The notes: generated from the letters alone by a model not told the origin. A DNA stretch of 64,000 bases from Vibrio sp. SNU_ST1 (GCF_030563405.1 NZ_CP130748.1:186001-250000); one strand, 5' to 3'; counted from the first letter of the stretch, positions 31,028-41,562 are shown. Translations and numbers: made by a program.

Positions 31028-32437
31028 ATGTCACATAGTTCAGAGCTAATTGCTCAAGATATTGAAGCATACTTAAAAGTACACGAGAACAAAGATCTGC
31101 TGCGCTTTTTAACTTGCGGTAACGTGGATGATGGTAAATCAACACTGATTGGTCGTTTGCTGTTTGATAGTAAACTGATATACGAAGATCAGATGGCTGC
31201 GATTGAGAAAGACTCTCAAAAGTTCAATACAACCGATGAATCATTTGATCTGGCACTGTTGGTAGATGGCCTGCAATCTGAGCGTGAGCAGGGTATTACT
31301 ATTGATGTGGCATACCGTTATTTTTCGACAGATAAACGTAAATTCATTATTGCTGATACTCCTGGGCACGAGCAATACACTCGTAATATGGTAACTGGAG
31401 CGTCAACTTGCGATTTAGCAATTGTGATGGTAGATGCCCGCTATGGTATTCAAACTCAAACGCGTCGTCACAGTTATATTTGTTCACTATTGGGTATTAA
31501 GCACATCATTGTTGCTATAAACAAGATGGACTTGATGGATTATAGTCAAGATGTGTATCAACAAATCAAAGCTGATTATCGTGAGATGGCTAAGAGCTTC
31601 AATATTGACGACATTCGCTTTGTACCCATCTCAGCGTTGAAAGGCGACAATGTGGTAACTCCAAGTGAAAATATGGAGTGGTACCCAGGAGCGACTTTAA
31701 TGAAGCTGCTTGAGACAGTAAAAGTCGATCAAGATAAAGATTTAGAGCATATGCGCTTTCCTGTTCAGTACGTTAATCGTCCGAATCTAGATTTCCGCGG
31801 CTTTTGTGGCACACTGGCTTCAGGCCAAGTCTGTGTTGGTGATGAAATCACAGCGTTACCTTCAGGAAAATCATCAAAAGTTAAATCCATCTTCACTTAT
31901 GATGGTGAGCTGGAGTCTGCACAGCCAGGTCAAGCGATTACGATAACGCTTGACGATGAAATTGATGTATCTCGTGGGGATATGTTGATTCATAAAGGCT
32001 CAAATCTACAACTTGTTAACAAGTTTGATGCGTATTTAGTGTGGATGGATGAAAACCCATTGCGTTGCCATAAAGAATATAGTTTCAAGTTTGCAACGAA
32101 ATCTTGCACAGGTAAGTTGTCAGGTATTCAACATAAAGTTGATGTGAATACTCTTGAACAACACGCTGAAAATTCTGAAACAGTAGAGCTTAATGAAATC
32201 GCGTTAACTTCTATCAATTTAACAGATCAAGTTGCTATAGATTTATACAAAGATCTGCCTCAGACAGGTGCATTTGTAGTGATCGATAGGCATACGAATG
32301 TGACAGTCGGGGCTGGTGTTGTGCAGCGTCTGCATTCTGACGAGGGAGTTAATAAGCGCATTTACTCGCAAGCTGAAAAAGAATTAAACACTTATATAAG
32401 AAAGCATTTCCCTGAATGGGGATGCTCAGAAGTTTGA
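31028..32437 (+). CDS. cysN: Sulfate adenylyltransferase subunit 1 (CysN)
   Basis: GTPase subunit of ATP sulfurylase; GTP hydrolysis drives APS formation by CysD. The 469-residue EF-Tu-like protein has G1 GNVDDGKST (residues 31-39), EREQGITIDVAYRYF, G3 DTPGHEQYTRNM and G4 NKMD, followed by beta-barrel domains. It lacks a C-terminal APS-kinase fusion, consistent with a separate cysC. ATG 31028 has AAGGA upstream. It lies 55 bases after the DHH gene, far from its partner cysD. Confidence 0.97.
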   Translation: MSHSSELIAQDIEAYLKVHENKDLLRFLTCGNVDDGKSTLIGRLLFDSKLIYEDQMAAIEKDSQKFNTTDESFDLALLVDGLQSEREQGITIDVAYRYFSTDKRKFIIADTPGHEQYTRNMVTGASTCDLAIVMVDARYGIQTQTRRHSYICSLLGIKHIIVAINKMDLMDYSQDVYQQIKADYREMAKSFNIDDIRFVPISALKGDNVVTPSENMEWYPGATLMKLLETVKVDQDKDLEHMRFPVQYVNRPNLDFRGFCGTLASGQVCVGDEITALPSGKSSKVKSIFTYDGELESAQPGQAITITLDDEIDVSRGDMLIHKGSNLQLVNKFDAYLVWMDENPLRCHKEYSFKFATKSCTGKLSGIQHKVDVNTLEQHAENSETVELNEIALTSINLTDQVAIDLYKDLPQTGAFVVIDRHTNVTVGAGVVQRLHSDEGVNKRIYSQAEKELNTYIRKHFPEWGCSEV

Positions 32438-32636
32438 TAAAATAAGTTCTACATTTCCTATTTAGTTAATGCTTATTGACTCTATCAACGCCTTTACTTC
32501 TATGTTTAGGCGTTATTCTACATCTGCTATCTCACTCCTTGAACGTTACTGTAAGCATGTTGTTTTATACTATTGTTGCGATGTTCTCACTTGTGGGTAC
32601 AATGTGCGCTAAATTTTCAACGATGACTTATATGCT

Positions 32637-34115
32637 TTGATTAATCCCCATACCGTCGATTTTAAAAAGGCTTTCTTAAGTCTGACCGCCAGCTTTTTAG
32701 TGGTTTTTAGCTTGTTACTTGTTGATTCAGCGGAAGAGTCAGAAAAGCAGTATGGAATTGAAAACCAAGGCGTGACACGCTCTTTAGCGGAGCTTACACA
32801 GATTATTAATGCGCTTGAATATAATATTACCGCACTTTATCCACTGCATGGGGATACCTACGTATTCTCACATGAGAAAAAGGTCGAAGGTGATACGTGT
32901 TACTTCATTAGTGAAGAGCAAGCTGCCCCTCGATTTGATTTTATGTTCTCTGGCCCAAGTGAGATGTGCGATCTAACGTCGGAGCTTCATTTAGAAGCAG
33001 GTAGGCGCATGTTTATCGCACCCACCATGGCTTATTTTGCGAATACCATTGATACCATCTCTGCGATTTACTTTATCTCCAAAGATAAATTTATTATATC
33101 GTCGCCTTCCGATTTCGCCCGTTACATTAAAGGTGACACCTTTGATTCAGTCGTCAATAGTCGCCCTTATTGGGTGAATACGATTCGTTTTGGCTTAGCT
33201 CAGGGTCAAGATCAAGTGGTGTATACCGGCCAATACGATGACTACCTAACAGGGAAGAAGGTAGTGACCTTAACCAAAGGTATCTATGTTGATGGTGAGT
33301 TTAAAGGAGTACTTGGTGTTGATGGTTACGTATCTAATCTCGTCTCGAATCCCGTTCATGGATACAAGGTGACGAGCGCAAGAGGAGTAAACAAATATGG
33401 GTTGTTGGACTTTACCTATTCACGTCCTTTGTACGTCGATGGAATTAATACTGAGTTATACCTGACTATTGAAGAAGGAAAGAGTGAGCACTTCTTACAT
33501 TTGCTGGAACTGGAGCGGGTTCAATTACTGATTTTGTTAGCTTTATACTTTATCTCAGCACTATGGTTGTGGCGGTTTTATACCAAGCAAGAGCATAAGC
33601 GATTGAAGAATTTAGCGATGCTCGACCCATTGACTGGTTTATATAATCGGCGTGGTTTTGAAGTTCGGTTGCTGAACCAAAATGAGGAACCAATTATTGG
33701 TGTTGGCGTATTTGATATCGATGATTTCAAAGTGGTGAATGACCAGTATGGTCATAAGGTGGGAGATGAGGTGATTTGTCATGTTGCTCAGTTAATGCTG
33801 AACAGTGTTAGGCAGCAAGATATCGTGGCGAGATTTGGTGGTGAAGAGTTTGTTGTCGCGATTACGGGCGAATCATCCGAATTACTTTCATCGATCTTTG
33901 AACGAATTCAAAATGACATTAGTTTGCAAAGTTATCGATGTGCGACCGGTGACAAGATTAATATCTCAGTCTCCGGGGGAGCGACGCTTTACTCTCTGTA
34001 CAAGTTCGACAGCATTGGACACTTGTGGGAAAACCAGAGTATTCGTTCATCAGATGAGCAGCTTTATAAGGCGAAGGCCGCAGGCAAGAATCAAGTGTCT
34101 ATTCACGTACATTAA
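32637..34115 (+). CDS. Membrane-anchored diguanylate cyclase with periplasmic sensor
   Basis: Predicted to make the second messenger c-di-GMP from GTP. The 492-residue protein has a first helix near residues 10-26, a periplasmic domain of about 250 residues (PDC/Cache-like by position), a second helix near 296-312 and a C-terminal GGDEF domain. LDPLTGLYNRRGFE opens the cyclase domain. The active site is GGEEF near residue 400, and the RQQD five residues before it fits an inhibitory I-site. The only in-frame start near the 5' end is TTG 32637; its ribosome site is poor. A strong terminator follows, so it is not part of the cys operon. Confidence 0.85.
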   Translation: MINPHTVDFKKAFLSLTASFLVVFSLLLVDSAEESEKQYGIENQGVTRSLAELTQIINALEYNITALYPLHGDTYVFSHEKKVEGDTCYFISEEQAAPRFDFMFSGPSEMCDLTSELHLEAGRRMFIAPTMAYFANTIDTISAIYFISKDKFIISSPSDFARYIKGDTFDSVVNSRPYWVNTIRFGLAQGQDQVVYTGQYDDYLTGKKVVTLTKGIYVDGEFKGVLGVDGYVSNLVSNPVHGYKVTSARGVNKYGLLDFTYSRPLYVDGINTELYLTIEEGKSEHFLHLLELERVQLLILLALYFISALWLWRFYTKQEHKRLKNLAMLDPLTGLYNRRGFEVRLLNQNEEPIIGVGVFDIDDFKVVNDQYGHKVGDEVICHVAQLMLNSVRQQDIVARFGGEEFVVAITGESSELLSSIFERIQNDISLQSYRCATGDKINISVSGGATLYSLYKFDSIGHLWENQSIRSSDEQLYKAKAAGKNQVSIHVH

Positions 34116-34132
34116 CTTGTGAACTGCAGTTT

Positions 34133-34162
34133 AGAGCCTAGTCGTTTGCTAGGCTCTTTTTT
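34133..34162 (+). terminator. Terminator after the diguanylate cyclase
   Basis: AGAGCCTAG (34133-34141) pairs perfectly with CTAGGCTCT (34149-34157), followed by T residues. Confidence 0.88.
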
Positions 34163-34242
34163 ATCTAAGGAAAAAGCCCCTTAAGATGAAACAGTAGCTA
34201 AGGATAAAATGCAGCTAAGGTCAAATGTCTTCCGACGAGGTG

Positions 34243-34731
34243 TTACTTCTTCACGCGGGCTTTTCTCATCCACTTCTGATGAACACCACGGCGTAAGCTT
34301 TGGAAGCTGTTTTCTACTTTGTCGACACCAAGCAAAATAAGTAACGCCATTAGCGTGATAATAACCGACTGCGAAAGGTGGCCAAGTGCGATCATCATAC
34401 CTAATGCAGCGAGTACCCAGATAATCGCCGCTGACGTGACACCATGAATCTTTCCATCCAATGTCATCATTACCCCAGCACCAAGGAATCCAACCCCCGT
34501 AATTATCTGACCAAGTACACGAGCTTGATCGAGTGTGTTGGGGGATAGGCTAATCGCCATGGTGAGGAAGAAGTAAGTACCGCTAATTATAAGGATCGAT
34601 GTCCGTATTCCGACGGGTTTACCGCGTGTTTGCCTTTCGATTCCGATTAAAGAACCACACAACATGCATGCTGCGAGGCCTGCCCAGCTAAAGGGGGCAA
34701 GGTTGAGAGCTTGTTCTATAAATTGTGACAT
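34243..34731 (-). CDS. MgtC/SapB family membrane protein
   Basis: A 162-residue protein with about four membrane helices. The MgtC/SapB signature is clear: LCGSLIGIERQTRGKPVGIRT in the first helix pair, then QIITGVGFLGAGVMM and GVTSAAIIWVLAALGM. It lacks the C-terminal soluble ACT-like domain of virulence-type MgtC. Some family members regulate the F-type ATPase or Mg homeostasis; the role here is not shown. The ATG has a strong AGGAGG ribosome site. Confidence 0.9.
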   Translation of the reverse strand: MSQFIEQALNLAPFSWAGLAACMLCGSLIGIERQTRGKPVGIRTSILIISGTYFFLTMAISLSPNTLDQARVLGQIITGVGFLGAGVMMTLDGKIHGVTSAAIIWVLAALGMMIALGHLSQSVIITLMALLILLGVDKVENSFQSLRRGVHQKWMRKARVKK

Positions 34732-34874
34732 ATCACCCCTCCTAAGAATTTAGAATAGAGCCGAGTATGCTAATAATAGACCGGACGATCGAACAAAAAA
34801 TTTTTGTCGTGAAGGTGCATTTAGCAACGTGTTGTCGTTACAGATAAGCTTAGTCGCTTTTTGAAGCTCGCTCG

Positions 34875-35897
34875 CTATTCAATATGCAGATCGAGTGGCG
34901 TCTTGCTACTGCGGCCGCCAATTTCGCGAGTTAGCTTTGGTACTAGGTAGCCAGAAACTTCAGAGATCAAACCTTTGAAGTGGTGTTTGGCCTCTTCATC
35001 GGAGATATAGAAATGAGCAGCGCCCTGAACTTTATCAAGTACATGCATGTAGTAAGGTAAAATACCGGCGTCGAATAGCTTTACACTTAACTTTTTCAAT
35101 GAGTTAGCGCTGTTATTTACGCCTTTTAGCATCACGCCTTGGTTGAGCAGAGTCGCACCAGTTTGCTTCAGCTTATGGAAGGCTTGCTTGAGCTCTAAGT
35201 TGATTTCATTGGCATGATTAATATGGCTAACCATGACTACATTGAGACGAGTTTGAGCTAACAATTGGCAAAGTTCATCCGTTACTCGAGCGGGAATCAC
35301 AACCGGTAATCGGCTATGAATTCGAACGGTTTTTACATGTGGAATTTGTTCAATAGCATTGATAAGCCACTCTAGCTCGCTGTCTTTTGCCATCAGTGGA
35401 TCGCCACCCGACAAGATAACCTCGTTGATCTCTGGGTGAGCAGCCACATAGTCTAGGCTGGTTTGCCAAACAGACTTGGATCCTTTGTTATCTTGGTAAG
35501 GGAAATGACGACGGAAGCAGTAACGGCAGTTAATCGCGCAGCCACCTTTCACGATCATTAGCGCGCGGCTTTTGTATTTGTGTAGTAGTCCCGGAATCGC
35601 GTTTTCTTGTTCTTCTAAGGGGTCAGCAGAATAGCCTTGGTGCACCTCAAACTCTTCACTTAGCGGTAAAACTTGTCTTAGCAAAGGGTCGTGTGGATTG
35701 CCTTTTTCCATTCGCTCAACAAAGCTAAGAGGAACTCGAAGCGAAAACAGCTCACGTGCTACGAATCCTTTTTGCCACGGTGTTGGGTCTATTTCCAATG
35801 CTTCAAGCAGTTTTGTCGGGTCAGAGATCGCATTCGATAGTTGTTTGAGCCAGTTTTGCTCAACAGATTCGACTTTTCGGGTTATGATATGCGGCAT
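34875..35897 (-). CDS. epmB: EF-P beta-lysylation protein EpmB (lysine 2,3-aminomutase family)
   Basis: A radical-SAM, PLP-dependent aminomutase that converts (S)-alpha-lysine to (R)-beta-lysine for attachment to EF-P by EpmA. The 340-residue protein has the radical-SAM cluster motif CAINCRYCFRRHFPY near residue 120, VILSGGDPLM near 161 and HVLDKVQGAAHF near 286, around the probable PLP lysine. It is shorter than clostridial KamA, as expected for EpmB. It diverges from efp, 33 bases away, and epmA lies at 40,591, so the full beta-lysylation set is present. Confidence 0.95.
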   Translation of the reverse strand: MPHIITRKVESVEQNWLKQLSNAISDPTKLLEALEIDPTPWQKGFVARELFSLRVPLSFVERMEKGNPHDPLLRQVLPLSEEFEVHQGYSADPLEEQENAIPGLLHKYKSRALMIVKGGCAINCRYCFRRHFPYQDNKGSKSVWQTSLDYVAAHPEINEVILSGGDPLMAKDSELEWLINAIEQIPHVKTVRIHSRLPVVIPARVTDELCQLLAQTRLNVVMVSHINHANEINLELKQAFHKLKQTGATLLNQGVMLKGVNNSANSLKKLSVKLFDAGILPYYMHVLDKVQGAAHFYISDEEAKHHFKGLISEVSGYLVPKLTREIGGRSSKTPLDLHIE

Positions 35898-35930
35898 TGA
35901 AATTAACTCAAAGATGTGGAAGAGAAAATC

Positions 35931-36497
35931 ATGGCGTCAGTAAGCACCAATGAATTCAAAGGCGGTTTAAAATTCATGTTAGATAACGAGCCTTGCGCAA
36001 TTATCGACAATGAATACGTTAAGCCAGGTAAAGGCCAAGCGTTTAACCGTGTAAAACTTCGTAAACTGCTGTCAGGCAAAGTGTTAGAGAAAACATTCAA
36101 GTCAGGCGAAAGCTTTGAGCTTGCAGATGTTGTTGACGTTGAACTAGGTTACCTATACAACGACGGCGAATTCTACCACTTCATGAACAACGAAACATTT
36201 GAGCAAATTGCAGCAGACGTAAAAGCAGTCGCTGACTCAGCAAAATGGTTAGTTGAAAATGACGTTTGTACTCTAACGTTGTGGAATGATAACCCTATCA
36301 CTGTTACTCCGCCAAACTTTGTTGAGATCGAAGTAACTGAAACCGATCCTGGCCTGAAAGGCGATACACAGGGTACTGGTGGTAAACCTGCAACTCTAGC
36401 AACAGGCGCGGTAGTTCGCGTACCTCTATTCATCGCTATCGGTGAAGTTGTTAAAGTTGATACTCGTACTGGCGAATACGTTGGTCGTGTAAAATAA
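35931..36497 (+). CDS. efp: Elongation factor P
   Basis: A 188-residue translation factor that relieves ribosome stalling at polyproline stretches. The N-terminal KOW-like domain carries the modified loop VKPGKGQAF with Lys34, the site for beta-lysylation by EpmA. Two OB domains follow, with [21 protein letters not shown] and VGRVK at the C-terminus. The frame opens at 35916, but ATG 35931 matches the family start and has GGAAGAG upstream. A terminator follows. Confidence 0.98.
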   Translation: MASVSTNEFKGGLKFMLDNEPCAIIDNEYVKPGKGQAFNRVKLRKLLSGKVLEKTFKSGESFELADVVDVELGYLYNDGEFYHFMNNETFEQIAADVKAVADSAKWLVENDVCTLTLWNDNPITVTPPNFVEIEVTETDPGLKGDTQGTGGKPATLATGAVVRVPLFIAIGEVVKVDTRTGEYVGRVK

Positions 36498-36537
36498 TTT
36501 GATTGTGTCCATCTTTTAGGATGGCCCAGTGAAATAG

Positions 36538-36566
36538 AAAAGGTCGCTTATGAGCGGCCTTTTTTG
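36538..36566 (+). terminator. Terminator after efp
   Basis: AAAGGTCGC pairs with GCGGCCTTT (one G-T type pair) across a short loop, followed by a T-tract. Confidence 0.85.
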
Positions 36567-36635
36567 TATCTGGTGATCAGGAAAAGCGGGTGAGGAGCAG
36601 AAAAGCAGATGCGAGTAAACGAGATATAACAAGCA

Positions 36636-36671
36636 ACAAAAAGCAGAACAAGATAATCCTGTTCTGCTTTT
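36636..36671 (-). terminator. Terminator of the frdABCD operon
   Basis: On the minus strand a perfect 12-bp stem (36660-36671 with 36639-36650) is followed by T residues, 57 bases after the frdD stop. Confidence 0.85.
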
Positions 36672-36727
36672 AGTATTTTCGTTCTTAAACTCTTCGAATC
36701 TCAGTTACCCGAATCTGCTCTTAACTG

Positions 36728-37105
36728 TTAAATCATAAAAATGAAGATAACAGACAGCGCGCTAATAAGGCCTGCAACGAAGTAGCAGCCCACTTTACCT
36801 GCAACGCCGACGTGGAACTTAAGGTCGTGCATGCCGTGGTGAAGACGGTGCATTGCGTGCCACATTGGCAGTGCCAGCGTACCGATGATGAACAGTGCAC
36901 CGATAATGCTGGTGGTAAACTCAGAGACACGTTCGTAGCTCATTGCGTCCGCATCGATGATGCCCATTGGCACTAAGATACCCAGCACTAGAATAGTGAT
37001 TGGTGTGATCATCGCGAACCAAGTACCGCCAGCGCCGAATAGGCCCCACCAGATTGGTTCATCAGAGCGTTTCGGATTGTGGTTAACATTGTAATTTGTG
37101 TTCAT
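36728..37105 (-). CDS. frdD: Fumarate reductase membrane subunit D
   Basis: A 125-residue membrane anchor with three helices that, with FrdC, binds the quinone and holds FrdAB at the inner membrane. The sequence [17 protein letters not shown] is characteristic, as is [15 protein letters not shown] near residue 85. The frame opens upstream at 37165, but ATG 37105 has AAGGAG before it and matches FrdD length (E. coli 119). It is the last gene of the operon, 11 bases after frdC. Confidence 0.95.
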   Translation of the reverse strand: MNTNYNVNHNPKRSDEPIWWGLFGAGGTWFAMITPITILVLGILVPMGIIDADAMSYERVSEFTTSIIGALFIIGTLALPMWHAMHRLHHGMHDLKFHVGVAGKVGCYFVAGLISALSVIFIFMI

Positions 37106-37116
37106 AACGAAGCTCC

Positions 37117-37500
37117 TTACACCACCATCAGAACGATTAAAGAAATAAATGCCACCGCTGCCCACTGGGTCAGTACGATGATTCTTTTATCTACCAATTT
37201 GCCTTTAAGGCGGATTGGCATTACTTGAGGCATCATGCTGAAGAAGGTCTGAGCGTGCAGTAAGCTGCCTAGCAGTGCCACGATGTTGATACCAACAACG
37301 ATAGGGTTAGCCATAAATCTCAACCAACCTTCCCACGCCTCAGGGCCTTTCACTAGCGAACCCAAACCGAAGGTTAGGAACAGAGTGAATAGAATCAAAG
37401 GCAGTACAGTCGCTTCACGTAGCATGTAGAAGCGGTAGAACGGATGGTTACTCCACCACGTTCTCTTCATCTCGCGAACATAAGGCTTACGATTGCTCAT
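37117..37500 (-). CDS. frdC: Fumarate reductase membrane subunit C
   Basis: A 127-residue membrane anchor with three helices. The N-terminus [20 protein letters not shown] is characteristic of FrdC, and [20 protein letters not shown] follows the second helix. With FrdD it forms the menaquinol-oxidising site of the anaerobic fumarate reductase. One base separates it from frdB, so it is co-translated. Confidence 0.96.
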   Translation of the reverse strand: MSNRKPYVREMKRTWWSNHPFYRFYMLREATVLPLILFTLFLTFGLGSLVKGPEAWEGWLRFMANPIVVGINIVALLGSLLHAQTFFSMMPQVMPIRLKGKLVDKRIIVLTQWAAVAFISLIVLMVV

Positions 37501-37501
37501 A

Positions 37502-38266
37502 TTATGCCTCCTCTGCTGTTTTTACTTGCGATCCATCAGGCTTGAACATCGAGATAACGAAGTCCATTGAAGACTCAACTTTGCCTTGGTTTACTGCCGC
37601 TGCTGGGTCTACTTTCTTCGGACAAACGTCAGAACAGTAACCTACAAACGTACAGCCCCAAGCTCCGTTGTCGCCATTGATAAGCTTCATACGTTCAGCT
37701 TTACCATTGTCACGGCTATCTAGGTTGTAGCGGTGAGCAAGAGCAAGCGCAGCAGGGCCAATGAACTCAGGGTTTAGACCAAATTGAGGACACGCTGCGT
37801 AACACAAACCACAGTTGATGCAGCCAGCGAACTGTTTGTACTTCGCCATTTGCTCTGGAGTTTGGATGTTAGTGCCGTCTTCTGGCTTGCGATCGTTACC
37901 AATAATGTAAGGCTTGATTGCTTCAAGGCGCTCGATAAACGGCGTCATGTCGACAATCAAATCTTTCTCGATTGGGAAGTTAGCTAAAGGCTCGATTTTG
38001 AAGCCATTCGGGTAATCACGTAAGAAGCTCTTACATGCCAGTTTTGGCACGCCATCAACCATGATGCCGCAAGAACCACAAATCGCCATACGACAAGACC
38101 AACGGTAAGACAGGTCTTTATCTAGGTTATCTTTGATGTAACCAATCGCATCAAGTACCGACATGGTTTCATCAAATGGAACTTCAAAGGTTTGAAAGTG
38201 AGGTTCTGCATCGTGCTCAGGGTCATAACGCAGGATTTCAATTTTTTGGATTCGATTCGCTGACAT
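37502..38266 (-). CDS. frdB: Fumarate reductase iron-sulfur subunit
   Basis: A 254-residue electron-transfer subunit with three Fe-S clusters. The [2Fe-2S] ligands are in [10 protein letters not shown]...LAC near residues 58-78. The [4Fe-4S] and [3Fe-4S] ligands are in [12 protein letters not shown] near 149 and [17 protein letters not shown] near 205. It passes electrons from the quinol site to the FAD of FrdA. Its ATG shares one base with the frdA stop (TAATG), so translation is coupled. The C-terminal tail is slightly longer than in E. coli. Confidence 0.97.
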   Translation of the reverse strand: MSANRIQKIEILRYDPEHDAEPHFQTFEVPFDETMSVLDAIGYIKDNLDKDLSYRWSCRMAICGSCGIMVDGVPKLACKSFLRDYPNGFKIEPLANFPIEKDLIVDMTPFIERLEAIKPYIIGNDRKPEDGTNIQTPEQMAKYKQFAGCINCGLCYAACPQFGLNPEFIGPAALALAHRYNLDSRDNGKAERMKLINGDNGAWGCTFVGYCSDVCPKKVDPAAAVNQGKVESSMDFVISMFKPDGSQVKTAEEA

Positions 38267-40089
38267 TATGCTTGCTCCTCTTCGCTCTTCTTAGCATTCT
38301 CTTCTGCTGCTTTTTCAGCGGCAGCGGCTTTCTCTGCAGCTTCACCGTACAGACGAGCTTTAGGTTGAGATTTGGTGATCTTAACGCCGCTGTAGTCGAT
38401 GGTTGGTGCTGCATCTTCGTTGTAGAAAGATAGAGAGTGTTTCAGGAAGTTCACGTCATCACGTTCTGTGCAGTTGTCGTCTAGACGTTGGTGTGCACCG
38501 CGAGACTCTTTACGAAGGATCGCTGAGTGAACCATCGCTTCTGCAACTTCAAGGCCGTAACCCACTTCGATAGCATAAAGTAGGTCAGTGTTGAACACTT
38601 TGCCTTTGTCTTTAATACTGATCTTCTTGTAGCGAGCTTTCAGTTCAGTGATTTTGTCGATGGTTTCTTGCATCAAGTCTTCTTGACGGTAGATACCACA
38701 ACCCGCTTCCATGGTGTGACCCATTTCAGTGCGGATGTCAGCCCAGTTCTCATCACCTTCTTGGTTTAGTAGACCTGCGATGCGATCTTCAACCGCTTTC
38801 ACTTGCTTAGCAATAGACTCTTCGTTCCAGCCTTTGAATTCAGCTGCACGTTTCACGGCTTGTTCACCGGCTACGCGGCCGAATACTACGAATTCAGCAA
38901 GAGAGTTAGACCCTAGGCGGTTTGCGCCATGTAGGCCAACTGAAGCACACTCACCGACAGCGAATAGGCCTTTAATGCGAGTTTCACACGTCCCGTTGGT
39001 TTCAATACCACCCATGGTGTAGTGAACGGTTGGGCGAATTGGGATTGGCTCTTTTGCTGGGTCTACGTTTACGTACGCTTTTGCAAGCTCACAGATAAAC
39101 GGAAGACGCTCTTGCAGGTACTCTTCACCAAGGTGGCGAAGGTCAAGATGTACTACATCACCAAGCGGATGCTTGATGGTGTTGCCTTTCTGCTGCTCGT
39201 GCCAGAATGCTTGAGAAACTTTGTCTCGAGGACCCAGTTCCATGTATTTATTTTTCGGCTCGCCCACTGGAGTTTCAGGGCCCATGCCGTAATCTTGCAA
39301 GTAACGGTAGCCGTTCTTGTTGACGATGATACCGCCTTCACCACGACAACCTTCGGTCATCAAGATGCCAGTGCCCGGTAGGCCTGTTGGGTGGTATTGA
39401 ACGAACTCCATATCACGCAGTGGCACACCGTGGCGATAAGCCATTGCCATACCATCGCCCGTTACGATGCCGCCGTTGGTATTGCAGTGGTAAACACGAC
39501 CTGCGCCACCGGTTGCTAGTACAACAGATTTCGCTTTGATGGTAACAAGCTCACCTTCAGACATATGAATCGCGATTAGGCCTTGTACTTCGCCATCCTC
39601 AACGATCAGATCTACCACAAAGTACTCATCAAATCGTTTGATTGTGTCGTACTTCATCGAAGTCTGGAACAGAGTATGAAGCATGTGGAAGCCGGTTTTA
39701 TCCGCTGCGAACCACGTTCTCTCTACCTTCATACCGCCGAATCGGCGTACGTTTACTTCACCGTTTTCTTTACGACTCCATGGGCAACCCCATTGTTCCA
39801 TTTGGATCATTTCGCGAGTCGAGTTTTCAACAAAGTATTCAACAACATCCTGTTCACATAGCCAGTCGCCACCGCCAACAGTATCGTTGAAGTGGTTATC
39901 TAGGCTATCTTCGTCTTTAATTACCGCTGCTGAACCGCCTTCTGCTGCCACCGTGTGCGAACGCATTGGGTAAACTTTAGAAATCAGTGCAACTTCCAAT
40001 TCAGGATTAGCTTCAGCTGCTGCAATTGCTGTACGAAGACCAGCGCCGCCTGCGCCGATGACTGCGATATCTGTGGTAATTGTCTTCAC
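38266..40089 (-). CDS. frdA: Fumarate reductase flavoprotein subunit
   Basis: The 607-residue catalytic subunit reduces fumarate to succinate during anaerobic respiration. It has the FAD Rossmann motif [18 protein letters not shown] at the N-terminus, [14 protein letters not shown] with the histidine that covalently holds [24 protein letters not shown] at the active site and [13 protein letters not shown] near residue 370. The C-terminus is an alanine- and lysine-rich tail. It is the first gene of frdABCD. The 500-base upstream region contains a CRP-like and an FNR-like site, fitting anaerobic control. Confidence 0.98.
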   Translation of the reverse strand: MKTITTDIAVIGAGGAGLRTAIAAAEANPELEVALISKVYPMRSHTVAAEGGSAAVIKDEDSLDNHFNDTVGGGDWLCEQDVVEYFVENSTREMIQMEQWGCPWSRKENGEVNVRRFGGMKVERTWFAADKTGFHMLHTLFQTSMKYDTIKRFDEYFVVDLIVEDGEVQGLIAIHMSEGELVTIKAKSVVLATGGAGRVYHCNTNGGIVTGDGMAMAYRHGVPLRDMEFVQYHPTGLPGTGILMTEGCRGEGGIIVNKNGYRYLQDYGMGPETPVGEPKNKYMELGPRDKVSQAFWHEQQKGNTIKHPLGDVVHLDLRHLGEEYLQERLPFICELAKAYVNVDPAKEPIPIRPTVHYTMGGIETNGTCETRIKGLFAVGECASVGLHGANRLGSNSLAEFVVFGRVAGEQAVKRAAEFKGWNEESIAKQVKAVEDRIAGLLNQEGDENWADIRTEMGHTMEAGCGIYRQEDLMQETIDKITELKARYKKISIKDKGKVFNTDLLYAIEVGYGLEVAEAMVHSAILRKESRGAHQRLDDNCTERDDVNFLKHSLSFYNEDAAPTIDYSGVKITKSQPKARLYGEAAEKAAAAEKAAEENAKKSEEEQA

Positions 40090-40339
40090 AGTTATTCTCC
40101 AGTGTGATGCGGAGTATTCCGCTTGTTATTATAAAAAGCTTATTGGTGGCACTTACTAACTAATAGCACTTACTAATTGGCAGTATTTACTAATTAATAG
40201 CACGTAAACGGCATCAACCGTTTATTACCCCTAAGCCTTAAGTGGTAGATTCAGTGTAAGAGAGGAAGGTATTCGAAAAGTTGATGCATTTGGGTTTTTA
40301 GGTCGGTAGTGCATATGGAGGCATAGAATTTATAGGTTA

Positions 40340-40355
40340 TGTGACTGCAATCACG
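40340..40355. promoter_or_regulatory. CRP-like binding site
   Basis: TGTGA-N6-TCACG is a near-perfect CRP half-site pair, between frdA and epmA. Carbon control of frd is plausible; the distance from a defined promoter is not known. Confidence 0.5.
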
Positions 40356-40366
40356 GCAATGAATTG

Positions 40367-40380
40367 TTGATAACGATTAG
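40367..40380. promoter_or_regulatory. FNR-like binding site
   Basis: TTGATAACGATTAG matches 8 of 10 defined positions of TTGAT-N4-ATCAA, upstream of the fumarate reductase operon that FNR activates in E. coli. Confidence 0.4.
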
Positions 40381-40590
40381 CCCACAGGGCTTGTGTTAAC
40401 GGCTTGTTGAGTATGATTTTTGTTATCAATGTGGATGTGAAAGCTGTATTGATAATTGTATTGTAGAACGTAATTTTCTGGCTTCATTAAAGCAACATTT
40501 TGCTTTCATCTATAGAAAGATAGAAGCTTACAAAAGAGACGAAAGGTGGTAATTTCCGTCGCCTAGAATTCAGTAATATGGGACTTAATA

Positions 40591-41562
40591 ATGCACTCAA
40601 CATGGCAACCAGCCGCAACCATTAAGCAGTTAAAGCAACGTGCTGATATCCTTAATCAAATCCGCCAGTTTTTTGCAGAGCGAAGCGTGATGGAAGTGGA
40701 TACGCCAGCCATGAGTCACGCTACGGTGACGGACGTGCATTTGCATACTTTCAAAACTGAATTCGTAGGGCCGGGTTATGCGCACGGTCAGCCCCTGTTC
40801 TTTATGACTAGCCCTGAGTTTCATATGAAACGTCTATTAGCAGCGGGCAGTGGCTGTATTTATCAGATTTGTAAGTCTTTCCGGAATGAAGAAAATGGCC
40901 GTTACCACAACCCTGAGTTCACCATGTTAGAGTGGTATCGCGTCGGGTTTGATCACCATGACTTAATGGATGAAGTGGATTTGCTGTTACAGCAGGTACT
41001 TAAATCGAGCTCAGCAGAGCGAATGACTTACCAACAAGCCTTTATCGATGTGTTAGGTGTGTGTCCGCTGGAAGATTCGATGGATACCCTAAAGCAAGCA
41101 GCTGCGAAACTAGGGCTCAGCGACATAGCTGACCCCGAGCAAGATCGCGATACGTTATTGCAGCTTCTTTTCAGTATTGGGGTAGAGGCGAAAATAGGCC
41201 AGCAGGTGCCTGCGTTTGTGTATGACTTCCCAGCCTCACAAGCGGCATTAGCTAAGATTAACCCCGAGGATTCGCGAGTGGCGGATCGCTTTGAGGTGTA
41301 TTTCAAAGGCATCGAGTTAGCTAACGGCTTTCATGAGTTAGATAAACCGCAAGAACAACTTAAGCGCTTTGAAGATGATAATGCCAAGCGTATTGAGATG
41401 GGTCTATCACCTCAACCGATTGATCATCACTTGATTGAGGCGTTAAAAGCGGGCTTACCAGACTGTGCGGGTGTTGCTTTGGGGATCGACCGTCTGATCA
41501 TGCTGGCGCTGGGCTATGACCATATCGATGATGTGACGGCTTTCCCGTTCCCACGCTCTTAG
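40591..41562 (+). CDS. epmA: EF-P lysine lysyltransferase EpmA (GenX/PoxA)
   Basis: A 323-residue lysyl-tRNA-synthetase-like enzyme that attaches beta-lysine to Lys34 of EF-P. It has the class II synthetase core: motif 2 [21 protein letters not shown] near residue 95 and motif 3 [13 protein letters not shown] near 300, with [22 protein letters not shown] ahead of motif 2. It lacks the N-terminal anticodon-binding domain of LysRS, as expected for EpmA. The ATG has no strong ribosome site. It works with epmB and efp about 5 kb away. Confidence 0.95.
   Translation: MHSTWQPAATIKQLKQRADILNQIRQFFAERSVMEVDTPAMSHATVTDVHLHTFKTEFVGPGYAHGQPLFFMTSPEFHMKRLLAAGSGCIYQICKSFRNEENGRYHNPEFTMLEWYRVGFDHHDLMDEVDLLLQQVLKSSSAERMTYQQAFIDVLGVCPLEDSMDTLKQAAAKLGLSDIADPEQDRDTLLQLLFSIGVEAKIGQQVPAFVYDFPASQAALAKINPEDSRVADRFEVYFKGIELANGFHELDKPQEQLKRFEDDNAKRIEMGLSPQPIDHHLIEALKAGLPDCAGVALGIDRLIMLALGYDHIDDVTAFPFPRS

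Larger units (their letters stand above)
40090..40590. promoter_or_regulatory. Divergent frdA/epmA intergenic region
   Basis: About 500 bases without a gene. The frdA-proximal part has a direct repeat of the type TACTAA(C/T)TAATAGCAC around 40155-40203. Further on are a CRP-like site (40340-40355) and an FNR-like site (40367-40380). No gene-sized frame is present. Confidence 0.6.
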
